Shown here: piece after piece, positions 56,927-64,000 of the stretch
Numbering within the stretch: the stretch's first letter is position 1
Layout: every line of letters starts with the position of its first letter
Assembly (NCBI GenBank): GCA_945869475.1
Contig: CAMBOV010000006.1
Coordinates: 1 to 64,000 of the forward strand
DNA length: 64,000 bases
From: Singulisphaera sp. GP187
GTDB lineage: Bacteria > Planctomycetota > Phycisphaerae > Phycisphaerales > SM1A02
Direction: 5' to 3'
Notes under the pieces: model-generated
Told to the model about the DNA's origin: nothing
What the model saw: only the letters and a program-made list of their open reading frames with translations
The model's database searches: none
Translations under genes and position numbers: made by a program

Positions 56927-58002
56927 CTGCTCACAACCCGTCGACCTCGAAACCACGCATTCTGACGGGCGATACGCCAACTGGAACACTGCATTTGGGG
57001 CATTGGGTGGGCAGCGTGAAGCGGCGCGTTGAGTTACAAACCTCGCACGAGTGTTATTTTCTGATCGCCAACATGCACGCGTTCACGACGCGCGTTGATC
57101 AAGCGGCAGAGATCCGTCGCGATTCGATCGAAATCGTTCGCGACTATCTCGCGATGGGAATCGATCCCAAGGAGTCAGCGATCTTCTTGCAGAGCGAAGT
57201 GCCCGCGATCGCCGAACTCACCTTTCTCTTCGCGATGCTCTTGCCGTTCAACCGCGTGATGCGCAATCCAACACTGAAGGATGAAATCAAGATCAAGGGT
57301 CTCGGCGAGACCTACTCGTTTGGCTTTCCCCTCTATGCGGTTGGACAGACCGCCGACATCTTGGCCTTTCGCCCCGTTGGCGTGCCTGTCGGCGAAGACC
57401 AGATTCCTCATCTCGAGATGACTCGCGAAGTTGCGCGCCGGTTCAATCAGATTTTCTGCGGAGTCTCTGAACACGCCGAAGACGGCGATCACGTGAAACT
57501 CGGCGGAACCTTTCCCGTGCCGCGGGCGGATGTCGGAGCCGTCGGTCGCCTCATGGGAATCGACGGCGTCAACAAGATGAGCAAGAGTTTGGGAAACGCG
57601 ATCTTTATCGCCGACAGTGTGAAAGATGTCCAGAAGAAGGTCGGCCGCATTTTCACAGGACGGCAATCCCCAACCGAGCCAGGGGATGTCACCAACGCGC
57701 TCTTTCAATTCGTCGATGCGTTCATCACGAATCCTGCGCGCGTCGCCGAGTTGAAAGATCGATATGCGCGCGGTGACAACCTCGGCGATGGTCACGTCAA
57801 GGTTGAAGTCGCAGAGGCGCTCAACGCATTGCTCGAACCGATGCGCGAACGACGACGACAGTACGAAGGCAACGACGATGTGGTCATCGACATCTTGCGT
57901 GATGGATGCACGCGCGCTAATCGAGTCGCCGAAGAAACTCTTGCGATGGCGAAAGACGCGGCTAAGTTGGGCTATTTCACTCGTCGCTTGACGATCGGCT
58001 GA
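56923..58002 (+). CDS. trpS: Tryptophanyl-tRNA synthetase
   Basis: This class I synthetase of 359 residues charges tRNA-Trp. The HIGH-like motif is in GDTPTGTLHLGHWVGSV and the KMSKS motif is intact in VNKMSKSLGN. A conserved DQIPHLEMTREVARRFN block (Asp-X-X-Pro-His) binds the substrate. The ATG at 56923 is coupled to the CPBP gene. The last 31 bases overlap the end of the convergent Xer gene. Confidence 0.95.
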   Translation: MTAHNPSTSKPRILTGDTPTGTLHLGHWVGSVKRRVELQTSHECYFLIANMHAFTTRVDQAAEIRRDSIEIVRDYLAMGIDPKESAIFLQSEVPAIAELTFLFAMLLPFNRVMRNPTLKDEIKIKGLGETYSFGFPLYAVGQTADILAFRPVGVPVGEDQIPHLEMTREVARRFNQIFCGVSEHAEDGDHVKLGGTFPVPRADVGAVGRLMGIDGVNKMSKSLGNAIFIADSVKDVQKKVGRIFTGRQSPTEPGDVTNALFQFVDAFITNPARVAELKDRYARGDNLGDGHVKVEVAEALNALLEPMRERRRQYEGNDDVVIDILRDGCTRANRVAEETLAMAKDAAKLGYFTRRLTIG

Positions 58003-58979
58003 GCCGCCTTCGCCGTGGGTTTCGTCGCCGCGCTTGCCTTGGCCTTCGCCGCACGCGCCATTGCCTCTCTGGGATGGCAGTTCGCAATCACATCTTTTAA
58101 ATGGTCGCGCGTGACATGCGTGTAGATCTGCGTCGTCGTGATGCTCGAGTGCCCCAGAAGTTCTTGAATGACACGCAGATCGGCGCCGCCCTGCACCAGA
58201 TGCGTCGCGAACGAGTGGCGCAACGTGTGCGGATGAACATCATCAAGTCCAGCGCGCGCGGCATTCTTCTTGACGAGTTGCCAAATCGCGACACGGTCGA
58301 GGGGGCGTCCAGAAAATGACAGAAGCAGGCGAAATGCATCGCGCGTCGTGCCCGCACGCACGAGCGTCGGTCGGCATTCGGCGAGATAGCGCTCAGTCCA
58401 TGTGATCGCAGGCACGCCGATGGGAACAATGCGTTGCTTGCCACCTTTGCCAGTGACTGCAATCGCGCCAATCGTCGGGTGAAAGTCGTTGACCTTCACA
58501 GTGCAGACTTCGCTCGCGCGCAGTCCGCCCCCGTACATCAGTTCGAGCATCGCGCGATCGCGCAACCAGAGTGGTCCCTGTTCTGGCGATGGAAACTCGA
58601 CGAGCGTCTGCATCTGCTTCGCAGTCATCGCACCAGGAAGTCGCTTCCACGTGGTGGGACGTTCGAGCAATCGTGCAGGATCGCGCGCGATCGCGCCGGT
58701 TGCATGCATCCACCGAAAGAAGACGCGCATCGTCGCGAGGTGGCGAGTGACTGTTGTCGCCTCATACTCGCGCTCGCGCGAGAGCCAGCGAATGTGATTT
58801 GTCAGATCACCCATCGTCGCAGCGGCAGGATCATCGATGTTGCGATCAGCCAGATACGTCGCAAGTTGTTCGAGGTCGCGACCGTACGCCTCGAGCGTGA
58901 GCGGGGCGAGGCCGCATTCGATCCGGCAGAAGGCCAGAAAATCACGATGTCTTCGTGCTGCGACGGAGAGTGTTTGCAT
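57972..58979 (-). CDS. Site-specific tyrosine recombinase, XerC/XerD-like
   Basis: The 335-residue protein has the SAM-like DNA-binding domain (CRIECGLAPLTLEAYGRDLEQL) and the catalytic tetrad. Arg is in GGGLRASEV, the Lys in VTGKGGKQRIVP, HTLRHSFATH carries His and Arg, and LGHSSITTTQIYTHV holds the His/Trp site and the Tyr nucleophile. It most likely resolves chromosome dimers at dif. A basic Lys/Ala tail of about 25 residues extends past the usual end and overlaps trpS. No integrase-linked genes or att sites are visible. Confidence 0.9.
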   Translation of the reverse strand: MQTLSVAARRHRDFLAFCRIECGLAPLTLEAYGRDLEQLATYLADRNIDDPAAATMGDLTNHIRWLSREREYEATTVTRHLATMRVFFRWMHATGAIARDPARLLERPTTWKRLPGAMTAKQMQTLVEFPSPEQGPLWLRDRAMLELMYGGGLRASEVCTVKVNDFHPTIGAIAVTGKGGKQRIVPIGVPAITWTERYLAECRPTLVRAGTTRDAFRLLLSFSGRPLDRVAIWQLVKKNAARAGLDDVHPHTLRHSFATHLVQGGADLRVIQELLGHSSITTTQIYTHVTRDHLKDVIANCHPREAMARAAKAKASAATKPTAKAAQPIVKRRVK

Positions 58980-59334
58980 GTGTGTTGATCGCGCCGCGCA
59001 CAGTGGGCTGCATCAGTGCCGGAACGCGATGTGGCTGCAAGACACCTTGCTGTTGTGAGCCACCCGCCGCGCGAAAGCGACTCTCCATATTGATCCGGTG
59101 AAAAAGCGCGCATCCATGAAAGCCCCCGCAGCAGTAGTCGAACAATTGTTCGACTTCGCCCAGCGCGAAACGGGCCGTGCACCGGTGGTCGTTGCGCTCC
59201 ACATGAGGACAGCACCTCGGATCTCGGTCAGTCATCGACGGCGTCGCGTTCATCTTGGTGCGCAGTTCACTCTACTGTGGCGAATCGGATGAAAGCCCAC
59301 GAAATCTGCATATTTGTTTCGCTACTATTTCGCT
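58980..59334. other. Intergenic region with one doubtful small open frame
   Basis: The 355-base gap between the divergent Xer and pdxA genes has no clear tRNA or terminator. A GTG at 59098 opens a 64-residue frame to 59292 that begins MKKRASMKAPAAVVEQLFDFAQRETGRAP and then becomes basic. The first half looks like a helical protein, but no ribosome site is good and no family is recognised. An A/T-rich stretch at 59309-59332 (TATTTG, TACTATTT) may hold the pdxA promoter. Confidence 0.35.
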
Positions 59335-60417
59335 ATGAACCCTGCGCGACCAACCATCGCACTCTCGCTGGGTGACCCCGCTGGCATCGGCGCCGAGGTC
59401 ACCGTCAAGGCGTTGTGCGATCCCTTTGTTCGACGCGCCGCCAAGTGGGTTGTGCATGGGTCGAACCATTCGATGCACGTCGCGGCAGAAAAAAGTGGAC
59501 TGCCCGTTGACTGGTTGCGCGTCGCTGCGGGCAGTGAGCGCGCGCAACATGAAATCGATGCGGACTACGTCGTGCTCGATCATGGACAGGTGCTGGGACT
59601 TTTCGATCGTCGCGAACCATCAAAGGTGGGCGGGCTCGCGAGCAAGGGATATGTTGAGGCTGCGATCGCCGATGCGATGCGGCCGCGAGGCGATCCGCGT
59701 CGTGTGGATGGCGTCGTGACTGCGCCCATCAGCAAAGAGTCGTGGTCGATGGCTGGCTATCGCTGGCCTGGTCACACCGAACTCTTCGCCTTTCGAACCC
59801 GCGCTCGTCGCCACTGCATGGCGTTCTCAGCGCCCAAGCTGCGCGTCGCACTCGCCACGACGCACGTGCCGCTCATGACGATTCGCGATCTCTTGACGAT
59901 CGGGAGAGTTTTCGATCCGATCGATCTCGGGAATTGTTTCTGTCACGACATGGGAGTCGCGACTCCTCGCATCGCAGTCTGCGGTCTCAATCCACATGCG
60001 GGCGAGAATGGACTTTTCGGCGACGAAGAAGAACGCGTCATCCGTCCAGCGATTGAGATGGCGTGTAGTGCGGGCATTGACGCGTCGGGGCCGTGGCCAG
60101 CCGACACTATTTTCCGTGATGCGATCCAAGGCAGGTATGACTTGGTCGTCGCGATGTATCACGATCAGGGATTGATCCCAGTCAAGATGCTCGCGTTTGA
60201 TTCGGCCGTCAATGTCACGCTTGGAATTTCAGTGGTGCGCACGAGCCCCGATCACGGCACCGCCTTTGGAATCTCAGGCGAGGGACGCGCCGACGCAGGG
60301 GCGATGCGCGAAGCGATGCTCTTGGCCGCGAAACTCGCGCGCGCTCCGAGAACATCGAGTGGCGCGAAGACGAACCAGCAGCATCCCGATGGACCCGCGC
60401 GCGGCGAATGGTCGTAA
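59335..60417 (+). CDS. pdxA: 4-hydroxythreonine-4-phosphate dehydrogenase
   Basis: The 360-residue enzyme works in DXP-dependent pyridoxal phosphate synthesis. Family blocks are SLGDPAGIGAEVTVKAL, VDGVVTAPISKESW, ALATTHVPLMTIRDL, CGLNPHAGENGLFGDEEERVI, GPWPADTIF, MYHDQGLIPVKMLAF and SPDHGTAFGISGEG. The metal-binding His residues are in TTHVPL, NPHAGE and YHDQG. The ATG at 59335 gives the normal length. A 12-bp hairpin lies downstream, between it and the convergent L,D-transpeptidase gene. Confidence 0.95.
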   Translation: MNPARPTIALSLGDPAGIGAEVTVKALCDPFVRRAAKWVVHGSNHSMHVAAEKSGLPVDWLRVAAGSERAQHEIDADYVVLDHGQVLGLFDRREPSKVGGLASKGYVEAAIADAMRPRGDPRRVDGVVTAPISKESWSMAGYRWPGHTELFAFRTRARRHCMAFSAPKLRVALATTHVPLMTIRDLLTIGRVFDPIDLGNCFCHDMGVATPRIAVCGLNPHAGENGLFGDEEERVIRPAIEMACSAGIDASGPWPADTIFRDAIQGRYDLVVAMYHDQGLIPVKMLAFDSAVNVTLGISVVRTSPDHGTAFGISGEGRADAGAMREAMLLAAKLARAPRTSSGAKTNQQHPDGPARGEWS

Positions 60418-60491
60418 GGCGGCACAACGACGGGGTGAGCGTCGCAGCGAAAATTCTTCATCGACGGTGACAATGTGCCCTCAAGCGAGCG

Positions 60492-60518
60492 AATTGTCGC
60501 CGCAGTGCGGCGACAATT
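60492..60518. terminator. Perfect 12-bp hairpin between convergent genes
   Basis: AATTGTCGCCGC (60492-60503) is the exact complement of GCGGCGACAATT (60507-60518), with the 3-base loop AGT. It lies 74 bases after pdxA and 61 bases after the L,D-transpeptidase stop (opposite strand). Neither strand has a U-tract, so it may work as a bidirectional, non-classical terminator or mRNA-end barrier. Confidence 0.6.
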
Positions 60519-60579
60519 GGGCTGGACTCACTTCAGGTCGATCAAGCGGTCAGGCATGTTTCGAGCAGAGGTGCTCCCA

Positions 60580-61773
60580 TCACGGCGCGATCACGATCGT
60601 GCTGTTTGGCTCAGTGAGCAATTCATAGACGAGTTCGACTTCGGCATCATTCATGCGAACGCATCCCATCGATGCTTGCTTTCCAATCGATGCAGCGTCG
60701 ACGGTGCCGTGAATGCCGTAACCCTTGAAGCCTTGATTGTGTGCTTCGACTCCAACGAGTCCGATCCACCGCTCTCCGATTGGATTCTTCGGATCGTCTG
60801 CCGCGAAGTTCTCTCCGGTGCGTGGATTCTTCCACTGTGGATTGATGAGCTTGCTCTTGGGTCGCACCATAAACGCTCCAAGCGGAGTCGAATTCAATTC
60901 GCCAAGTCCAACTGGAAACGCCGCGATGAGCACGCGGCTCGCGCCTTCACCCGAAAAGATTCGCATCTCGTAACTGCTCTTCGAGACCTCGGCGTGAAAC
61001 GCGCCGACAGGAAGTTTCAACTGCTGCCCAACGCGCAGTGACTTCTCACTCTTCATTCCATTCATCCGCTGAATCATTCGCCAGTCCGCTTGCACATCGT
61101 TGCGCTTGGCGATCTTCGAAAGTGTGTCACCAGCGACCACGGTGTAGAGCTTGATCGTTGGATCGCCCATGCTCGACATCGGCGAGAAGAAGAGTTTCGA
61201 GTTGATCTCACGCAGTGTCGCCATCGCGAGCGCCGCGTCGGCTGGTGCGAGTTCGCGTCGATCGAGCGCCTGCGTCAATGCAAGACGCGCACCAACCGGA
61301 TCGCCTTGCTTCATCTCGAGCGCTGTGGCGAAGCTCATCGATGCCTTCGAACTCGTGGTGACAACTTTCGCAGCGGCGGTGGGACTCTTCACCGCGGCTG
61401 GCAGCGCGAGAATCGCCCCAAGCGCCGCAGGTGGCACGACCGTCGGTGCGAGTGTCGCGTTCACAATCGCGACCTGCTTTGTTGTAGCGGACGGCGCAAT
61501 CGCCTGCATTTCAGGCGCTTTCGCTGCTGCCGCTGGGGCAGTCACAACCGCAGTCGAAGCTGCTGGCGCTGGCACACCCGTCAACGCCGGCACCGTGTTG
61601 ACCGAGACCAACTCGGCTGTGGGCGTTTTATCTTCACCCTGCGAGAAGAAATAGGTCGCACCGCCGAAGCCGACGGCTGCAACGAGCGCGAGCGTGATCG
61701 GAACGAGTCTGCGCTTCCAAGATGCAGGTGACGTGAGAGCTGATGAACGAGGTTGTTGGCTGCTGAGAGTCAT
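60580..61773 (-). CDS. LysM and L,D-transpeptidase (YkuD) protein
   Basis: The 397-residue protein has a single N-terminal membrane helix (LVPITLALVAAVGFGGATYFF), an Ala/Pro/Val-rich linker of about 100 residues, a LysM domain (YTVVAGDTLSKIAKRNDVQADWRMIQRMNG), and a C-terminal YkuD domain. The catalytic HGTVDAASIGKQASMGCVRM has the His and the Cys. YkuD enzymes cross-link peptidoglycan stems or anchor lipoproteins. This fits recent evidence that planctomycetes have peptidoglycan. The neighbouring cyclo-ligase gene overlaps its start by ATGA. Confidence 0.92.
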   Translation of the reverse strand: MTLSSQQPRSSALTSPASWKRRLVPITLALVAAVGFGGATYFFSQGEDKTPTAELVSVNTVPALTGVPAPAASTAVVTAPAAAAKAPEMQAIAPSATTKQVAIVNATLAPTVVPPAALGAILALPAAVKSPTAAAKVVTTSSKASMSFATALEMKQGDPVGARLALTQALDRRELAPADAALAMATLREINSKLFFSPMSSMGDPTIKLYTVVAGDTLSKIAKRNDVQADWRMIQRMNGMKSEKSLRVGQQLKLPVGAFHAEVSKSSYEMRIFSGEGASRVLIAAFPVGLGELNSTPLGAFMVRPKSKLINPQWKNPRTGENFAADDPKNPIGERWIGLVGVEAHNQGFKGYGIHGTVDAASIGKQASMGCVRMNDAEVELVYELLTEPNSTIVIAP

Positions 61774-62408
61774 AGTGGTTCCTTCGGTGGTGCGGTCGAG
61801 TGGTTTGGTTGCGTATCGATTCGGCGGCGATCGCTCACAATGGAGTGCACAGCGATATCCGTTTGTTCGGTTGGAATTGTGTCGACGAATTGAAAGTCGA
61901 AGCAGAGACCGATGGTCGCCGTGTGTCGTGAGAGTCGAGCGAGGTATCGGTCGTAGTAGCCGCCTCCGCGGCCAAGTCGAAACCCGCGAGCATCGAATGC
62001 GACGCCTGGCACCACGACCAGTTCGATTGACTCATGTGGAATCTGCGCGCCCGTCGTAGGAGTGCGCACTCCAAGTTCATCAGCTCCCATCGATTCATCA
62101 TCGAAGGTGCTCGTCTCGATCGCGTGCATCGACTTGCGTCCTGTTTCGACGCGCGGGACGCAGACAGTCATCCCGAGGCGAAAGGCCTCAAGCGCGACTG
62201 AAATCACATCAATCTCGCTGCGCATCGGCATGTACAGCATGACCGTCGAAGCGCGTTGAAAGGCCTCGCACTCAATGAGTTTCGCGCAGGCCGCCGCTGA
62301 ACCGCTCACGCGCTGCTCGTCTGTGAGTGCAGCCAAGCGCGCGCGCATCGCGGTTCGAATCGCATTCTTGCGATCAGTGAGTTCGGGAGGGGTTTGCGAC
62401 GCATCCAT
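61770..62408 (-). CDS. 5-formyltetrahydrofolate cyclo-ligase
   Basis: The 212-residue enzyme turns 5-formyl-THF into 5,10-methenyl-THF with ATP. The N-terminal RKNAIRTAMRARLAALTDEQR, the substrate motif YMPMRSEIDV and the ATP/phosphate site FRLGRGGGYYDRYL are conserved; LVVVPGVAFDARG precedes it. The stop overlaps the L,D-transpeptidase start. In some bacteria the gene is beside the 6S RNA gene; no such RNA was seen here. Confidence 0.9.
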   Translation of the reverse strand: MDASQTPPELTDRKNAIRTAMRARLAALTDEQRVSGSAAACAKLIECEAFQRASTVMLYMPMRSEIDVISVALEAFRLGMTVCVPRVETGRKSMHAIETSTFDDESMGADELGVRTPTTGAQIPHESIELVVVPGVAFDARGFRLGRGGGYYDRYLARLSRHTATIGLCFDFQFVDTIPTEQTDIAVHSIVSDRRRIDTQPNHSTAPPKEPL

Positions 62409-62444
62409 GCGCCAGAGTCCTCAAGTGAGCGTCCTGCCAATTGG

Positions 62445-62463
62445 GGCGCACAACACGTGCGCC
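62445..62463. promoter_or_regulatory. 7-bp inverted repeat in the divergent gap before glmS
   Basis: GGCGCAC (62445-62451) pairs with GTGCGCC (62457-62463) across AACAC. It is 37 bases before the cyclo-ligase start and 84 before glmS. No U-tract follows. It could be an operator or a leader hairpin; no glmS-ribozyme core was recognised. Confidence 0.35.
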
Positions 62464-62546
62464 GACCTGCGTGCGTACGCTACCTTACCCAACAGTTCGT
62501 GGCGAGAATTTCTCAGAGCATCTTCCCTTCCTAGGAGTCTCAATCA

Positions 62547-64000
62547 ATGTGCGGAATCGTTGCCTACATCGGTCGCAAGCAAGCACTGCCGATTCTTCTT
62601 GAAGGATTGAAACGACTCGAGTACCGCGGGTACGACTCGGCGGGAGTCGGACTCATGAACCATGGTCTGCACATCTGCAAGGCAATCGGTCGCGTGCGCG
62701 CGCTCGAAGAGAAACTCTCGGCGGTCGACGGCTTCACCGGCACAATCGGAATCGCTCACACGCGATGGGCCACGCACGGTGGAGTGACCGAGGCTAATGC
62801 CCATCCTCACTGCGACGACTCAAAGGCCGGTCACGGCATCGCCATCATCCACAACGGCATCATCGAGAACTACTCGGTGCTAAAGAAGTATTTAGAGGAA
62901 AAGGGACATACCTTCACGAGCGAGACTGATACTGAGGTTCTCTCACATCTCATCGGCGAGCTCTACCACGGTGATCTTGAGAAAGCGGTGCAGGCCGCGC
63001 TGCGCGAAGTCACTGGTGCATATGCCATTGCAGTGATTTGCGCCCAAGAACCAGACACGCTTGTCGTCGCTCGTAAGGGTTCGCCTCTTATGGTCGGGGT
63101 CGGCAACGGCGAGTACATCGTGGCGAGCGATTCGAGCGCGATCGTCGCTCACACCACGCAGGCCTTCACGCTTCCTGATTTCACCGTCGCCAAGTTGACC
63201 CGCGACGCCTTTCGAACTTCGACGATCGACGACGTCGCCTTCACCACTGAGGTGCGCGAACTCGAATTCGAACTCGCCGAGATCGACCTCGGTCCCTACG
63301 AGCACTACATGCTCAAGGAGATCTTCGAGCAACCCCGCTCGCTTCGCATGACGATGCAAGGTCGCGTCGACAGTCGCACTGGATCGATCGTGCTCGGTGG
63401 CATCGCAGAGCATGCTCGAACCCTCGCCAACGCCAAGCGAATCGTGATGGTCGGTCAGGGCACCGCCTTTCACGCGAGCATGGTCGGCAAGTATTTGATG
63501 GAAGATCTTGCCAAGATCGCGGCTGAGAATGATTATGCCAGCGAGTTTCGCTATCGAAATCCGATCGTCGATTTCGGAACGGCGGTCATCGCGGTCAGTC
63601 AGTCTGGCGAGACAGCCGACACGCTCGCCGCGTTGCAAGAGGCGAAGCAGCGCGGCGCACTCGCGCTTGGCGTCGTCAACGTCGTTGGCTCGACGATCGC
63701 ACGCGAGACGGATGCGGGCGTTTACTTGCGCGTCGGTCCTGAGATTGGAGTTGCGAGCACCAAGGCATTTACAGGACAGATTCTCGCCCTCGCAATGCTC
63801 GCTCTCTATGTCGGACGTCGACGATTTCTCTCACAGGAGTTCGTCACCTCGTTCATCCGCGAGATGGTTAGCATCCCAGACAAGATTCAACGCATCCTCG
63901 AAACCAGCGATGCGATTCGCGAAGCAACCGCGCGTTACGTCGAGCGTGAGAATTGGCTCTTCCTCGGTCGCGGTGTGAACTATCCCGTCGCACTCGAGGG
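62547..64000 (+). CDS. glmS: Glutamine-fructose-6-phosphate transaminase, N-terminal part (3' end outside window)
   Basis: The frame starts at ATG 62547 and runs off the right edge, giving 484 of about 610 residues. MCGIVAYIGRKQ carries the N-terminal Cys of the glutaminase. LKRLEYRGYDSAGVG, IAHTRWATHGGVTEANAHPH and VIHNGIIENY-type residues are present. The isomerase part begins with YEHYMLKEIFEQPRSLR and has SQSGETADTLAAL, the sugar-phosphate site. It makes glucosamine-6-phosphate, the first step to UDP-GlcNAc and peptidoglycan. Confidence 0.96.
   Translation, partial: MCGIVAYIGRKQALPILLEGLKRLEYRGYDSAGVGLMNHGLHICKAIGRVRALEEKLSAVDGFTGTIGIAHTRWATHGGVTEANAHPHCDDSKAGHGIAIIHNGIIENYSVLKKYLEEKGHTFTSETDTEVLSHLIGELYHGDLEKAVQAALREVTGAYAIAVICAQEPDTLVVARKGSPLMVGVGNGEYIVASDSSAIVAHTTQAFTLPDFTVAKLTRDAFRTSTIDDVAFTTEVRELEFELAEIDLGPYEHYMLKEIFEQPRSLRMTMQGRVDSRTGSIVLGGIAEHARTLANAKRIVMVGQGTAFHASMVGKYLMEDLAKIAAENDYASEFRYRNPIVDFGTAVIAVSQSGETADTLAALQEAKQRGALALGVVNVVGSTIARETDAGVYLRVGPEIGVASTKAFTGQILALAMLALYVGRRRFLSQEFVTSFIREMVSIPDKIQRILETSDAIREATARYVERENWLFLGRGVNYPVALE

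Noticed and set aside
57972-58979. Integrated element marked by the tyrosine recombinase
   Set aside because: The recombinase is XerC/D-like, is flanked by housekeeping genes, and no att repeats or phage/plasmid genes are near.
62409-62546. glmS ribozyme
   Set aside because: The 138-base gap has a small hairpin but no recognisable ribozyme core, which is mainly known from Gram-positive bacteria.

Overview
The window looks like chromosome from a planctomycete, most likely the class Phycisphaerae. This is inferred from family traits: several prepilin-like proteins ending in YFDGHV-type or similar long tails, secreted proteins ending in a dockerin-like repeat of the form DINGDG...DLSFVLSAWGAC, a glycosylasparaginase, and a GC-rich genome with many ATGA start/stop overlaps. 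No plasmid, phage or insertion-sequence genes were seen, and there is no CRISPR array. The only RNA gene recognised is a tRNA-Gln(CUG).

Layout. 1-2.4 kb: two tandem prepilin-like genes and a HEPN/MNT toxin-antitoxin pair. 2.4-6.7 kb: asnS, a degenerate receiver-domain protein, groES-groEL and a good terminator. 6.7-10.4 kb: an exported Asp-box protein and a second pair of duplicated prepilin genes. 10.7-18.1 kb: glycosylasparaginase, cobalamin adenosyltransferase, argS-upp, a zinc aminopeptidase, a RibBA whose GTP cyclohydrolase II half has lost its zinc site, and a lipoprotein. 18.1-25.4 kb: a TPR gluzincin, an MFS transporter, a dockerin-like exported protein, and a threonine dehydratase with a double Lrp-type regulator. 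25.6-34.5 kb: thiC, pepP-phhA, aroDE-aroC and a lipoprotein. 34.5-42.3 kb: asnB, a flippase, a GAF protein, clpB and a cobalamin-binding protein. 42.4-46.5 kb: a second dockerin-like protein, a solute-binding-protein/chemoreceptor pair and the tRNA. 46.5-54.1 kb: a lipoprotein, apaG, then a complete NHLP-type peptide exporter (membrane fusion protein, C39 peptidase-ABC, second ABC). A 49-residue double-glycine peptide gene faces it on the other strand. 54.1-64 kb: asd, trpC, a CPBP protease, trpS, a Xer recombinase, pdxA, an L,D-transpeptidase, 5-formyl-THF cyclo-ligase and the 5' part of glmS.

How the genes fit together. Most of the window is core metabolism, and aromatic amino acids are well represented (aroDE, aroC, trpC, trpS, phhA). 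The accessory parts are the HEPN/MNT module, the pilin families, the sensory pair and the NHLP exporter with its candidate cargo. The exporter and its small, very basic peptide are the best candidate for an undescribed system: no RiPP-modifying enzyme is in the window and the presumed core has no Cys.

A second theme is short tandem repeats or perfect hairpins at the junctions of convergent genes (about 20.8, 36.4, 38.7 and 60.5 kb). In two of them each repeat unit carries stop codons for both flanking genes. This suggests that local duplications have separated genes that once ended on the same bases.
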